The notes under the pieces: model-generated
Told to the model about the DNA's origin: nothing
Database searches by the model: none
Seen by the model: only the letters and a program-made list of their open reading frames with translations
Translations under genes and position numbers: made by a program
From: Leishmania mexicana MHOM/GT/2001/U1103
Taxonomy: Eukaryota; Euglenozoa; Kinetoplastea; Trypanosomatida; Trypanosomatidae
Length of the DNA stretch: 64,000 nucleotides
Direction: 5' to 3'
NCBI RefSeq assembly: GCF_000234665.1
Contig: NC_018324.1
Coordinates: 1,546,942 to 1,610,941 of the forward strand
Shown: piece by piece, positions 51,426 through 63,630 of the stretch
How positions within the stretch are numbered: position 1 is the stretch's first letter
Layout: every line of letters starts with the position of its first letter

Positions 51426-53849
51426 ATGATGAAGTCTTACCGACCTCCGGCGGCCTTCCAGCAGGGCCGCTACATCCCAAACAAGGTGCTCGGTACAGGG
51501 ACATATGGGCAGGTGATTCAATGCCACGATACTGTCACGGGCAAGGATGTCGCTGTGAAGGTCGCGCAGAGTGACGCCGCGTACCGTCGCTCCGCGTTGA
51601 ACGAAATCAGCGCACTGCTCTGCCTCAAGGAAAACGAAGACTCCGTGAATATTCTGGACTCCTTTGAGGACGCCGGGCATGTGTGCATCGTCTCGGAGTT
51701 GCTGGACCGAAACCTCTTCGAGGTACTGCGACATCGTGGATTTGGTCCGCTGTCACTGCGCGAAGTGCGCCAGGTCGCTCTGCGCGTCTTGCGCGCGCTG
51801 GCCTCGCTCCACAACAGTGGGTACATTCACTGCGACATCAAGCCCGAGAACATCATGCTGCGCCGAAGCACTCCCGTCAGCTCGAATTCCTCCTCACCCA
51901 TGCTGGGGTCCTTCACCAGCGAGAATGCCAGCAGTGGATCGTCGAACAAGAGTGGCGAGCAGAACAACTTCCCGAACGCGCTGGCTCCTGGGCAGGAGGC
52001 CCTGAAGCTGGACACCAACACCAATGCTCACAACCAACTGTGGCGTAACACGAACTCGATTGACTCCCTCATTGGGAACACGCACAGCGCTGCTTTCCAG
52101 GACAGCAATCTGAACATGGGCTTCTCCCCGCGCACCGGCAACCGTCTCGGGGGCTACTCGCAGCAACAGCACGGACGGCGCGGCAGCGGCGACACCACAG
52201 CTGCGATCAGCGGTGCTGGCATGCGTCACAGCGGAAGCTTCGATGCACTCTTCGGCATGTCAGCTGCTGCAGTCGGCGCCTCCGGCACCGGCAACAATAC
52301 CCGCAACGACGTTCGTGTGAATCGCAACGCTCTGGGCAACAAGGGTAGCGAGTCTCAGGAGCGGACGCAGCTCAACCCCGACGCTAATCCATACTGCCGC
52401 ACGTGCCTGATCGACTTCGGTGCCGTGCGCCGTTTTAACGAGAACACCTACTACGACGTGCAGTCGCTCTGGTACCGCGCGCCGGAGGTGCTGTGTGGGC
52501 TTCCATACACCACCGCCATCGACTCCTGGAGTGTTGGCTGCGTCCTCTTCGAGCTCTTCACCGGAAAGCCGCTTTTCCCGGGCGAAAGCCTGCAGCATCA
52601 GCTCTCACTGATTGTGCAGCACGTCGGTCATCCATCTCAGGCGGCGCTCACGCTGGGGTGCTTGGCGACGCAGTTCCAGCTTCCCATGGTGTTCGTGTCG
52701 CACGACGCGCGGCGGGAGCACGTGCGACAGTGGATTCTCTCCTCTCGCGAGTTGGGACTGCAGCGGTGGCGAAAGCATCAGATGCAGAAGCTGCAAGAGG
52801 CCCACATCGCCGGCAACCAGCAGCTTTGGTCCCACCGTACTGCCGATGTCCCGAGCGCCAAGTCGGAGGAGGACGCACTGCTAACCGCCACTCCTTACGG
52901 CGAGTCAGACGTGGACGGGACTTCGGAGGAGCTGAAGCTGCTTGTGGACCTGATTTGCGACCTGCTCAATCCTGACGAGTCGCAGCGATTGAGCTGCACG
53001 CAAGCGCTGCACCATTCGTTCCTGAACAACGTCTCCAAGCGCTGCAGCGCTGCCCCATGCCCGTACACCGCCACCCCAGCCGCCTGCTTTCCGACTGTGT
53101 CTGCCGCGCCGGCACCGGTGCCGTGTATTATGGCGACAACTACCACTGGACAGTCGGTGATGATGACCGCCTCGCCATTGAGCGTGCCGATGGGATGCTC
53201 TCCTGCCAGCCCGTTTGTGATGCACCCGGTCCACTCCGCCCCAGCCGCCACCGTGCCCTTCACCGTGGCACCCGTAGAGTCGATGGTAGGGGTGGAAATG
53301 GAGGTTTCTACTCTCGGTGTTTCTTCGCGGCATCAGCCCGCACAGGCGTTCAGCACTTACCCCGCTGTCACGACCTCGACCGTGTACACTACCAATAGCA
53401 CTGGGCAGGTGATGCAGTGTGCTGTGCCAGTCTTCACACAGGTGGCTCACCAAGTCGCGCCGAGCGTCGGCCACGCGTTTCTACCGCTTGGCATGACTGC
53501 ACAGAACCCAGCCAGTGGCATCTACTGCTCCCCCACTACAACTGCATCGCAGCAGCAGTACCCGTCGTCGGGAATGAGCATCTCACCCACGTTCTCGCCG
53601 GGAGGAGCGCTCGTACACGCGCATGTGCCGCTGGGGTTCACGCCCACCACAGCTTCCAACCCTTCCGCCGTCACCGCCCCTGCAGCCTCGGTACAACCCC
53701 TCGGTGCCTCGGCGTACGTGCTCGCCAGCGCCGGCACGGTTCCCTGCATCCGCGACTACCACTCTGAGATGGCTTCAGCTGGGATTTCGCCTTATGTCCT
53801 GTGCCATTTTCAGCCGCAGCACGCATGCGCCACCGTCATGTCTCCTTGA
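51426..53849 (+). CDS. DYRK/YAK-family protein kinase with catalytic-domain insertion
   Basis: 807 residues. The frame opens at GTG (51405) after an in-frame stop at 51396; the ATG at 51426 is the start. Kinase domain: Gly loop GTGTYG (23-28), Lys45, Glu60, catalytic loop HCDIKPEN (135-142) with HCD as in DYRK/YAK1, DFG (330-332), activation segment YYDVQSLWYRAPE (342-354), then GLPYTTAIDSWSVGCVLFEL (358-377). The domain ends near 535. Two oddities: a Ser/Asn/Gly-rich insertion of about 175 residues (148-322) between catalytic loop and DFG, and Asp344 at the place of the autophosphorylated second Tyr of the DYRK YxY motif. The C-terminal tail (536-807) is Ser/Thr/Pro/Val-rich and probably disordered. 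All catalytic residues are present, so it should be active. Dual-specificity kinases of this family act in stress and differentiation responses; the substrate here is unknown. Confidence 0.92.
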   Translation: MMKSYRPPAAFQQGRYIPNKVLGTGTYGQVIQCHDTVTGKDVAVKVAQSDAAYRRSALNEISALLCLKENEDSVNILDSFEDAGHVCIVSELLDRNLFEVLRHRGFGPLSLREVRQVALRVLRALASLHNSGYIHCDIKPENIMLRRSTPVSSNSSSPMLGSFTSENASSGSSNKSGEQNNFPNALAPGQEALKLDTNTNAHNQLWRNTNSIDSLIGNTHSAAFQDSNLNMGFSPRTGNRLGGYSQQQHGRRGSGDTTAAISGAGMRHSGSFDALFGMSAAAVGASGTGNNTRNDVRVNRNALGNKGSESQERTQLNPDANPYCRTCLIDFGAVRRFNENTYYDVQSLWYRAPEVLCGLPYTTAIDSWSVGCVLFELFTGKPLFPGESLQHQLSLIVQHVGHPSQAALTLGCLATQFQLPMVFVSHDARREHVRQWILSSRELGLQRWRKHQMQKLQEAHIAGNQQLWSHRTADVPSAKSEEDALLTATPYGESDVDGTSEELKLLVDLICDLLNPDESQRLSCTQALHHSFLNNVSKRCSAAPCPYTATPAACFPTVSAAPAPVPCIMATTTTGQSVMMTASPLSVPMGCSPASPFVMHPVHSAPAATVPFTVAPVESMVGVEMEVSTLGVSSRHQPAQAFSTYPAVTTSTVYTTNSTGQVMQCAVPVFTQVAHQVAPSVGHAFLPLGMTAQNPASGIYCSPTTTASQQQYPSSGMSISPTFSPGGALVHAHVPLGFTPTTASNPSAVTAPAASVQPLGASAYVLASAGTVPCIRDYHSEMASAGISPYVLCHFQPQHACATVMSP

Positions 53850-56800
53850 GCGCGAACGCACACCGCAGTGATTAACATTGACAGCGACAGTGCCAGTCAC
53901 CTGCATGCCTCGTGCGCACCAGCGCACGTGTGTCCTGGTTCTCGTCAGGCCTGCTTTACGGCTCGTTGCGGCTCTCTTATTTTCCCCTTCTTCTTCACCA
54001 GTGTGCGTTTTTTCCCCCCATTTTGCGAAGGGGCGAAGAACAAACAAAAAAACAACAACACAACATCATGAGTTGACGAGGATCACTTCGCTTCTTTTTT
54101 TTTCGTCCTTCCTCTTCCTTTTTCGTTTTTTTTTTTGCGACTTGCGAAGCCAGAAAGTTCACGACTGGACATGCACTCCCACAAACAATAGCAACAACAA
54201 CAAAAAAAGGAGAGAAACAAAAGAGCGATTGGGGATGCTCTTGCTCTAACCACCGTCTCTCAGTCCATCACCGCCACCTGCAGAAGCAGAACAACAGAGA
54301 CAACTGGGGGAAGATAGGGGCGCATCAAGTGTAGTTGCTTTACTTGTGCTAGACCCTCCGGCCCTTCTCTCTCTGACCTTTTTTTTGTCTCCCCGCTTTC
54401 TTGGACGTTCTTTTCCATTTTCTCTTTTCGTTTACTTTGGCGTGTTTTCTTTCGTTTTTTTTCCTTTCCTTCATTTTTCGGCTTTGTTGCCCGTACTGCG
54501 TTCCAATGCCCGATCTCTCGCGCTCTCTCCCTTCTTCCTTGTTTTTTTTTTTTCAAATTTTCTTTTTTTTTTCGCCTCTGTTTGCCTTCTGCGTGTGTTG
54601 TGTACACAATACAACAAAACCATCACCGCATCTCCGCCCCGCACGTGCGCTTGTCTGTGCTCCTTGTTACTACCCTCTTTACGACGCTGCTTGTCGTCTC
54701 GCGATGTGTGTTTTCGACTGGGTGCCTCTAGAAATGCAGCTAGCGACTTCTCTCATCTACAGCACCGTCTATGCCACCCACTCCGAAAAAAAAGAAAAAC
54801 ACTCATACACGCGCCTCCCTCTTCTTCTGCTTTCCCGCATGCGCGCATGGAAGAGGCAAACAAGACGAACAATATACCTTTGTATTTCTAGACACCACGT
54901 ACTACTATGTGCTGTTATTGCTCCTTCATTTCCGAAAAAGAGCACGAAAAAAAACGAAGCAAGGAGGAAACGAGAGGAGTGGGCAATGAAGGCAAAAATC
55001 AAAGAACCCCTCCCATAAGGAAAAAAAGAGAGAAGGCCTAGACACTGATGTATATCGAAGATTCGCGACTGTCCCTCCACGCCTTCCTCTCTCCTATCTG
55101 CACACCTCTTCTTCATGTTTGCTTCCGTTTTCTTCTATCAAAAAAAAATATTTTGCACATTTTTCTCGCGTGGGTTCTTCTCAGCTCCTCCTTTATATCT
55201 TTTCAAATATATTTCCCTCTTCCTCTTTTCGCTTTATCGCTGTACACTTACTCGTTTTACTTGAGAGAGGAACTGCCTTGTTTTCTTTTCTTTTGTTTCG
55301 ACTTGCGTGCCTCTCTTCTCTGCCCTCCATCACCTCCAACGCCTTTCATCGGTTCCTCCTCTGGGCTCTCCACCTTTTTTTCTTTTCGCCTTTAGCTATA
55401 TATATATATATTTATATGCCCTCTTTTAGCTTCTTTGCGTGCTTTTTGCCTTCCTGTTCCAGTTCTTCCTCTCCCTTTTTTTTGATGATGTGTCTGTCTT
55501 ACTTCTCTCCTCGCTGGCCCAACGAGGACTGCCTCTTTCTCGTTCGTTTTTTCTTTTTTTTTCGACTGTCTTCGTTTTCGGCCTGTCTGGTGTGTGTGTG
55601 TGTGTCTCTCTCTCTTTGCTCTTTTTGTTCTTTTGTCTCATTTTTTTTTGTTTCTTTCCGCTCTTCCGCTCTCCATCACTGCTGCCATATGTGTGCGTGT
55701 GTCTCTCTCTTTTCTTCTTTTTTTTCTTGAGTTTCCAGTCCCGTGACTCCATTACCTCGCTCCAATCTCCGTTCGATCCATTTATTCTCCTTTCTGTTGT
55801 TGCCCATGTCTTGTGTGTTTGTGTGTAAGCATCTTTTCCTTTTTTTCTTGTTGTGGCTTACGATGATGGGCATTTTTTTCTTTGCATTGTTTGGGTGCTT
55901 GTTACGACATCTTCGACGTTCTCGTTGAGACGCAGTAGAGGCACAAAGATGGGAGCCTGAGAGGACAAGGCAACGCAAGACATCGAGGTCTCTATGCGGT
56001 AAAGCCGTCTTATTTTGAATCTTCCATTTTGTCCTCGTACTCTTCTCTCCTCTTCTTTCTATGCGTGTGCACGCGGTTTCGCCCATCTGCAAAGACATGC
56101 TCACACACACGGAGGGGAGGAGGTGGAGACTGGCACATGCACTCGTTTCTTTTCTTGCCTCTTCTCTTTCTTTTTTCTTTCCGCACAATGAGACGAATAA
56201 ACTCTTCCCCCCCCCTCTGTACATACGCGAAGTAAATATTTCTGTAAAATGATCGATCGAGACACCAAAAGGCAACAAAAAATCAAGCGTCGAAAACAAA
56301 AAGGGAAAAAGGACAAGGACGAGAAAGAGTGCGACTGTCCCCCTTTGCGAAAAGTAGAAGAAAGAGAAGTAAGCGGAAGAGCCAGGCGTGAATAGAATTG
56401 AGGGGGAGAGAAGAGAGGGAGCAAGACTTTTCCGTCTCCTTGATTTCGCCCTTCCCACCTTTTTCCCTCTTCTCCTGTACACACGCACACACAGAAGCTT
56501 TCAAGATTAGTTTAGTCAAAGGGCTGCCTTTTACTTTTCTTTCGTTGCGCTCCTCCCTCTCTTCCTCTCTTTCTGCGTCTGTGTGATCGCGAGCACCTCC
56601 ATCCCACGCACCAACGGAGGGAAAGGGCACACGGTCACACAAACACGCACACAGGATGGGTATCGAGGGGACGAACATACACGCATGGAGCAGCAACAAA
56701 AATGGAGTGCCTACAGTCGCACGTATTCCTAACACGTGATGCAGGCATTGTAGTGCGCCTTCAATCTCTCCCATTTTTGTGCAGCGTCCTCTTTTTTCTT

Positions 56801-59800
56801 GAGTGGCTGAAGTTTGTGTGTGAATGTCTTCACACTTTGCTTCTTCATCGTCTCAGTTTTTTTTTCTTGTCTACTTTGTCTTCGCCTCTTGCTTTACGGT
56901 GGTGACGCACTCTCCTCCTTCCCCTTTCTAGGGAGTCTTCTCTTTTTTTCTTCTTCCCCACTTCTGCCTCTTTTCATGCCTAGCTTTCTGTGCGTGTGCG
57001 TGTTTTTTCATCTTAAAGAGACACTATCAACATCTCTCTTGTGCTTTTTTTTCTCTCTCTCCTGAATGTTCCCCTCTTTTTTTCTCAACTTTATATATAT
57101 GGGTACCCCCCTATCTCCATCCCTCACTGCCTCTCGTGCGGTGGTCTTCTGTTTTTCCCTTTTCCATGTTTTTTTTTTCGTGTTTCGTTCATCTCACTTT
57201 CTCCTTTCCTCCCTCCCTCTCTCTCTAAGTGTTTCGTTTTCTTTTTTTATTTCTCACTCCCTGAGTTCTTCGGCGTGACCATGTGATTCTCATATACGCC
57301 TTCCACTGTTCTCGCTTTTCTCCCCCGCTTTTTTTTTGTGTGTGCGTGTGTGTAAGAAGCGGCTCTTTTCTTCTTGATCCAGTCTTCTCATTTTCTCCTG
57401 TATTTAGCACTCGTATTACTGTGGCGACGCGTCGTGGCTCTGTCGGTCTTTCACCCGTCTCTCTCTTTTTTCTCCTTTTTTGCTGGGGGAAAAAACAACA
57501 ACAGAAGGTGTGGAGGGGCATCCCCAGTGAGAGAAAGTGCGAGCCTCTCTGTCACTGCTGAAGGCTTTTTTTTGTTTGCTTGCTTTCATTTTTTTTCACG
57601 ATGTCTTTACGTCTTTCTCATTTTTTTTTCACTACTTCCCTGTTTTTTTTTCTCTTGGCGTCTGAATCCCCTCTTTTTCCACTTTTTCCGCGCGCTTGCT
57701 TCTTGAGCCTCTCCTTTCTGAGTTGCTTTTCTAACGTTTCTGTCGGTATGTGTTCTCTCCATCTTTCTTCGCTCTCGTCGCTACTTGCCCATCTACTCCT
57801 CGCGCGTGCCCCTCTCTCGTACGATGTTGAGAAGCACAAGGAAAAAACAAGGACAGAAACAAGGTGTTCTTTTTTTTTCTTTCAGAAGAAGAAGACTATA
57901 GAAAAGGCAACACTATTTCTGTTTGGCCTGCCCCCCATCCTTCCCCTTTCCTCCCCTCCTATTATTTTTTTTGTATCTCTCCCTCTTTGCTCCCTACCTC
58001 CTGTCACTTCGTCTACTTGGCGTCTGCCTTGTTTCTCTCATTTTTTCACCCTTTTTGATTGATTCTGCAAGTCACTCATCTACTCGTTTTCTTTCTCCAA
58101 GCGTGCGATTCTTCGGTTCTTCTTTTTATTATTATTTTCTTCTTGCTCTCAAGATCATTCTTTTTTTGTGTGTGTTTCTTGTTCCGCCGTGTCTTTCTGT
58201 CCCCGATCTTCAGCTCCTCTCCCCTCTCTGCTTTGAATGTGATACGGAATCTTGTGTGAGTGCGTGCGTGAGGTGTGTGTGATCACGCTTGAGTGCGTGC
58301 GCAAGCGAACAAGATGTTTTTTTTTCCCCACTTCTTTCTGTTTTCCTCTTCCACGACGGCTTCTGTTGGCTAGGGATACAAAAAGTGTATGTGTGTGTGT
58401 GCGCGTCACTCGTCTCTCTTTCTATCTCTCGCTGAGCGTGACTCTGGTATGCGTCTCCAACACAGAAAACTGAGACGCCGACTTCCCTGCCATCCTCCCC
58501 CTTTTTTTTCTCACTCTCTTTGTGTGACGACCCTACTCGCGCACTTTCATTCTCTGTTCATCCCCACTACTTCCTCTTCCGTGTTACCCCCTTTTTCCCT
58601 TTTTCTCTTCTGATCCCTCCTCCCGTGTTTTATATTTCGGGCTACCCTTCTGTTTTTTTTTCGTCAGACACCTTTTTTTTATGTGTGATCACAGCCTCGT
58701 TCTATGTTTGCCACTTTCTGTTCTTTGGTTTTTCTTTATTGAGTGCTTCCCTCTCACTACCCCCGTTTTGCTTGCTGTGCTGTGTTTACATCCCTTCCTC
58801 CCCCCCAAAAAGTCTGAGAAGCAGCTCTCTTTTCTCGTGTGTATGTTTTAATTTTTTTTCTTTTCCCAGGCCCCTCCCTCCCTCCCTTCTTCCTCACCTA
58901 GCTCTCGCTCTCTTTCTCCTCCTTTCGTTTTGACCGCACAGATGCACCGGACGTGCTCTGACAAGGGAAGTCGAACCAGACACCATCGAAGAACGCGGGG
59001 AAAACAAAGAGGGGTCGACTGTGCCTCTCTCGCCTCACTGTGTTTCGCTTTTCGATCCCTCTCTTTGCATTCCACTTGTCCTCTCCTTTGCTTGTGTTGA
59101 ACTTCTCGTTTACCTGAATCTCTGCTTGAGTGGGAAGGTGTAGTGCTCGCTGTGGGATGTGAGTAACACATGTTTTTGTTGTTCTCGCTGAGGCATTAAC
59201 CATCTATGGCTGTGATGAGATACTGAGTACATGTGCGTGTGTTCGGGTATGCGCGTGCGTGCTAAGCTGGAGGGACGGGTGCATGCACGTCGCGCCCCCG
59301 TAATACGCATATCTGCACGTCGTCCCACACGCGCGCAAGTGAAGTTGTACGTGTACAAGTGACTCCTCTCCGTTCTTAGTGGTGTAGAGGGGTGCCAGCG
59401 AAATTCGATGTTTTTTCCACTGTCCTTGCCTATAAATCGCGAGGAGTCTGTCGCTCTTCCCCCTCACCACGTCACCACATCACCAGTGCTACACTACATG
59501 GCAAGGTGAAACATGGCGCCACGCGAAATCGCTCTCAACACGGTGTAGAACGCGGTCTTAGAGAATGAGATGGCGACAATCGACATCGAGCAGGAGCAAC
59601 AAGAAAAAAAAGAACAGCGAAGTGGTTCTCACAACTGCATGTATGTTTGTGGAGACAGTACTGTAGAAATACGGATAGGGAAGAGTGAGGGGTGGGGTGG
59701 GGGGCTATGCGCATCGCCTCCACTGTAGCACCTCCCTCAGTCTGCGTTTGTTCTTCTCTGTTTTCTGTGGGGATGAGTAAAACATTCTTTTTTTGTGGTG

Positions 59801-60065
59801 GTGGTAGTTGTTTCTTTACACGTGTCATCCGAACTCAACGCCGTCAGAAGTGTTTTCAGGCACATTCGTGAAACAGAGACAAGCGAGAAAGAAGGGACGA
59901 ATAGGTTGCACAGAGACGAACGAAGATGTGTGCAAAACAACAAAAAAAGGCCAAACTGTTGCCATCGCTCAGCAGACCGCGACCGTATGTGGAGAACAGA
60001 TTGACAAAAAAACAAAAAGGAAACACAAGAGGCAAGATGCACGCGCGCAGAGCACGTCAAGTAGA

Positions 60066-60620
60066 TGTTTTTTTTCCCCCGACTTGTCCATTCTGCCGCA
60101 CAACATGAGTGACACTCCACTCTACTCCCGGTCTGGCACAGGTCCCATCACGTGGTGCGAAGCAGCTGTAGACGCGCCTCAGAGCAGTGCCGGCTCAGCC
60201 ACCTGAAAGCATGGCCTCCGCTCCACACTTTACCCTTCCCACAACTTCGCTGCTCACCACCTGGTGCGTCCCCCTTTGGGGCGGCTCGGGTTCCCCACCA
60301 GTGGGCAGTGAGGGACTGGGTGGGATACATGTTCGAGTCACAATGGCATTCTGGCTATCACATGGGTGGCACAAGCCTGTTCACTGCCGGAGGTCGCTCC
60401 ATTGCAGCGTCATTTACGACCTGGTTGTCAACATCAGTAACCATGCATCGCTCTGACCTCTGTACGTCGTAGGTACTTGATCCTATCACGGCTAGAGGTG
60501 GTTCGGCGTTTGGCAGGGATGGTAGGGCTGCGTGGCCTCCTCGCACCTTGTGGTGGTGGTGGGGGCACCGAACCCTGATACGACGCTGAGGTGTTTCCTC
60601 TCGTCATGAGGGGGCAAGTA
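60066..60620 (-). mobile_element. SIDER-like degenerate retroposon, inverted, with A-tail
   Basis: About 550 bp, the typical SIDER length, on the minus strand. Read in that direction it shares with the 37-kb element ATGACGAGAG near its start, TGTGACTCGAACATGT (versus CGTGACTCGAGCGTGT), a TCCCACCC block, CACCAGGTGG, GGTGGCTGAGCCGGC and TTCGCACCACG. It ends in GGGGGAAAAAAAA (an A8 run at 60068-60075 on the + strand as T's), consistent with a retroposon poly(A) tail. It is therefore antisense to the transcription of all genes in the window. Confidence 0.8.
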
Positions 60621-61124
60621 GCGTAGATCAGAAAGAAAAAAATAAAACGCTCAACCAAGTTTGTGTTCTGTTGACACCTTCTTTTATGCGTTTTTCTTTT
60701 TTCTTCCCTATCTTCTTGCTCAGTCATGCTGTTTGCGAGTTTTCCAAAAAAGAAAAATGCTCTTTGGGAGTCTGTGCTTCCGTCTCAACGACTTTTCTCC
60801 CCCTATCACCCCACCCCTTTGTCTCTCGCTCGTTTGCATTGGCTCCTCTCCCGTGACACTTCACCACTTCTCTTGTTTTCTTGATTGTACACTTCTTCTT
60901 TTTGTGTGGCATGCTTGTGATGAAGTTTTACCGCTTTTTTTTTCGTTGTTTTCGTCCTCAACACTTTCACGCTCGTCTGCTCTCCGCTCTTTCAGAGCGA
61001 TGTTGTGTCTTGCTTCTATTTAGACACTTCTGGGTCGCCTCACACACACACACACACACATACATACACGCTCTCTCCCCCCTTCGCTCCGTCTTTCTCT
61101 TGTGTCTAAATTTTTATTTATTTC

Positions 61125-61439
61125 CTGCTCTCTCTCCGTGTCCATAAGACACCATCAGAGCAGCTGTCGAAGACCAAGGAAAGAGAGTGAGAAGGGGCTG
61201 GACACAGAAAAACCCAGGTAAGTGTAGCGCAGATGAAGCGTCCTCCGTGTCAACGACACTTCTCTCCTTTTCTTCCTGCGGAGGGAAACGCACGGTGCTG
61301 CGAACTTTTTTTTCTTTCGTGTGGCTCTCCCTCCCTCTCTCCTTCTGTACCAAACGTGCCTCTGTCCTCGTCAAAATCTGTGTGTGTGTGTGCACGCGCG
61401 TGCTCATCCTATCTCTGTCCCTCAACTCTCTCTCAGTAT
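61125..61439. repeat. 315-bp segment, copy 1, left of gap
   Basis: From CTGCTCTCTCTCCGTGTCC to CTCTCTCAGTAT. By eye it is identical base for base to 61540-61854 on the other side of the N gap, including homopolymer lengths. Most likely the end of one contig overlapping the start of the next. Confidence 0.9.
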
Positions 61440-61539
61440 NNNNNNNNNNNNNNNNNNNNNNNNNNNNNNNNNNNNNNNNNNNNNNNNNNNNNNNNNNNNN
61501 NNNNNNNNNNNNNNNNNNNNNNNNNNNNNNNNNNNNNNN
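61440..61539. other. Assembly gap (100 N)
   Basis: 100-base placeholder between two apparently identical 315-bp copies. The true gap may be absent (contig overlap). Confidence 0.95.
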
Positions 61540-61854
61540 CTGCTCTCTCTCCGTGTCCATAAGACACCATCAGAGCAGCTGTCGAAGACCAAGGAAAGAG
61601 AGTGAGAAGGGGCTGGACACAGAAAAACCCAGGTAAGTGTAGCGCAGATGAAGCGTCCTCCGTGTCAACGACACTTCTCTCCTTTTCTTCCTGCGGAGGG
61701 AAACGCACGGTGCTGCGAACTTTTTTTTCTTTCGTGTGGCTCTCCCTCCCTCTCTCCTTCTGTACCAAACGTGCCTCTGTCCTCGTCAAAATCTGTGTGT
61801 GTGTGTGCACGCGCGTGCTCATCCTATCTCTGTCCCTCAACTCTCTCTCAGTAT
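61540..61854. repeat. 315-bp segment, copy 2, right of gap
   Basis: Same sequence as 61125-61439 and in the same orientation. Unique sequence continues after GTAT at 61854. See copy 1 for interpretation. Confidence 0.9.
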
Positions 61855-62726
61855 CCCCAAGACTTGATGCCAACTCGAGAGAAGCCAAGCACATACTTCC
61901 TCTTTCCCTCCCCGTCCATTTGTACCTCTCCCCCTCCACCTTTCCAGCTACCTTTCCCGTTTCTATCGCGTGCCTGTGTGTGTGCGTGTGCTCCATCTTT
62001 TTCGTGTCTTTCTGATCCGTCTCTTTCCCCCCTCTACTCTTTTTTTTTGCTTCTCCTTCCCTTTTTTCTTCACTCCCCCCTCCCTCCCTCCCCCCTTTCA
62101 CATCTCCGCCTGTGTCTCTAACGCCATAACTTTGTAATCCAAGCTCGCTCCAAAAGCACACACACAAACACACAAAAGGTATATATATATATGCGTACGT
62201 AATGCAGTGGAGCCGCATCTCTTAGAACGAAAAAAAAATTAAGAGGCCACAGAAATAGCACTATGTGCTCTCATACCCAACATGCACGTTACACGCATAC
62301 CGTAAAGGGTGTGAAAAAGCGAAGCAGACGCCTAAAGGACTACATACTTGCTCAGTGTTTCTTTTTTCGTTTTCGTTGTCGTCGGCTTGTATGTGTGTGT
62401 GCCAGAAGGCAGTGTGTCCGCAGGAGATGTTCTCATGGACACGAAAAAGAATGAACCACGCCACGTCTGTGTTTGGTTCTTTTCTTTTGTTGCCCCCCTC
62501 CCTCTCCCTGCTTTTCTCGCTTTCTTTTGCTCGTTACCGGGATATCAGCTGCTGATGGTGCGTCAATGTTTTCTCTTCTGTTTTTTTTTTCCTATCTGTT
62601 TTCGCGCACAAGATCGAGTCGTCTGACTCGCACATGCACTCACTTCGTCCCCCTCGATTTTTCCCGTTCTTTGTCACTTCTTTCTCCTTTTGTGTGTGTT
62701 TTCTTTTGTGCCTTTCTGCTCTCTTT

Positions 62727-62826
62727 NNNNNNNNNNNNNNNNNNNNNNNNNNNNNNNNNNNNNNNNNNNNNNNNNNNNNNNNNNNNNNNNNNNNNNNNNN
62801 NNNNNNNNNNNNNNNNNNNNNNNNNN
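62727..62826. other. Assembly gap (100 N)
   Basis: 100-base placeholder inside the gene-free region. Flanks are T/C-rich and not duplicated. Confidence 0.95.
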
Positions 62827-63591
62827 GTTGAGCTCTTTGTGGTCTTTGTTTTTGTATTGCTTTTATGCCTTTCACGTCGCTTCGCACGTTTTCGTTTCTC
62901 TTGTGTTGCTACCGAGCTCGTCCGCTGCTATAAACACGCCCTCATACAAGCAAGCACACATGCACGCACGTGCTCTTTTTTCTCTCGATAAAGTCACTTT
63001 TTCTCTGTCTCTCACTTCTTTCTTCACGCCTTTGACTTTCGTGTTTTATTTCCTGCTCCTTGCTTCACAGAACGCACCGTTTTCTCCCCAGCTCGCACGA
63101 TCTCTCACACCTCTCCTCATTCCCCTTCTCGAGCTTGCAGAGGGACGCTTAAGGAGAGAGGGTTAAATGTGCATCTTTTCTCTCTTCCAAAGCTTTCGGA
63201 CAATGCACTGCACTCCAAAGAAACGAAGTGAGACAAAATGCAGAGAGCGAAACAGAATCCGTGTTTCTCCGACCGGAACCAACGACGAGAAGGGTTTGCA
63301 TTCCCCCTCTCTCTCTCTCTTCATGTGCTCGGCTTCTACAATCTTCATGGATTTCGCGTGCCGTTTTTCTTTTCTCTCTTCACAATGTTTCTTCCTATGA
63401 CTTCTCCTTTTTCGTTTTTCTCTTCCTGACGTACATCTTCTCATTCTCTCTCTGTGTAGGTTCGTGCAAACCTTTCCCTCTGTATGCGTGGTTGCATGTC
63501 TGCCTCCCTCAAGAACACGACTGCATCCAAAGGTGAACGACAGCACGACGAGAGCAGAAATCAAAGATGAAAAAAGCAGAGAAAATACCAC

Positions 63592-63630
63592 ATATATATA
63601 TATATCACACACACACACACACACACACAC
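63592..63630. repeat. Compound TA/CA microsatellite
   Basis: (AT)n from 63592 to 63604 followed directly by (CA)13 to 63630, the longest simple repeat in the window. Confidence 0.9.

Noticed and set aside
61187..62015. Two near-identical ORFs on both sides of the gap, suggesting a duplicated gene
   Set aside because: They are translations of the 315-bp copies that probably result from unmerged contig ends, and the sequence is low complexity.
63592..63630. CRISPR-like or regulatory repeat
   Set aside because: It is a simple TA/CA microsatellite without spacers.
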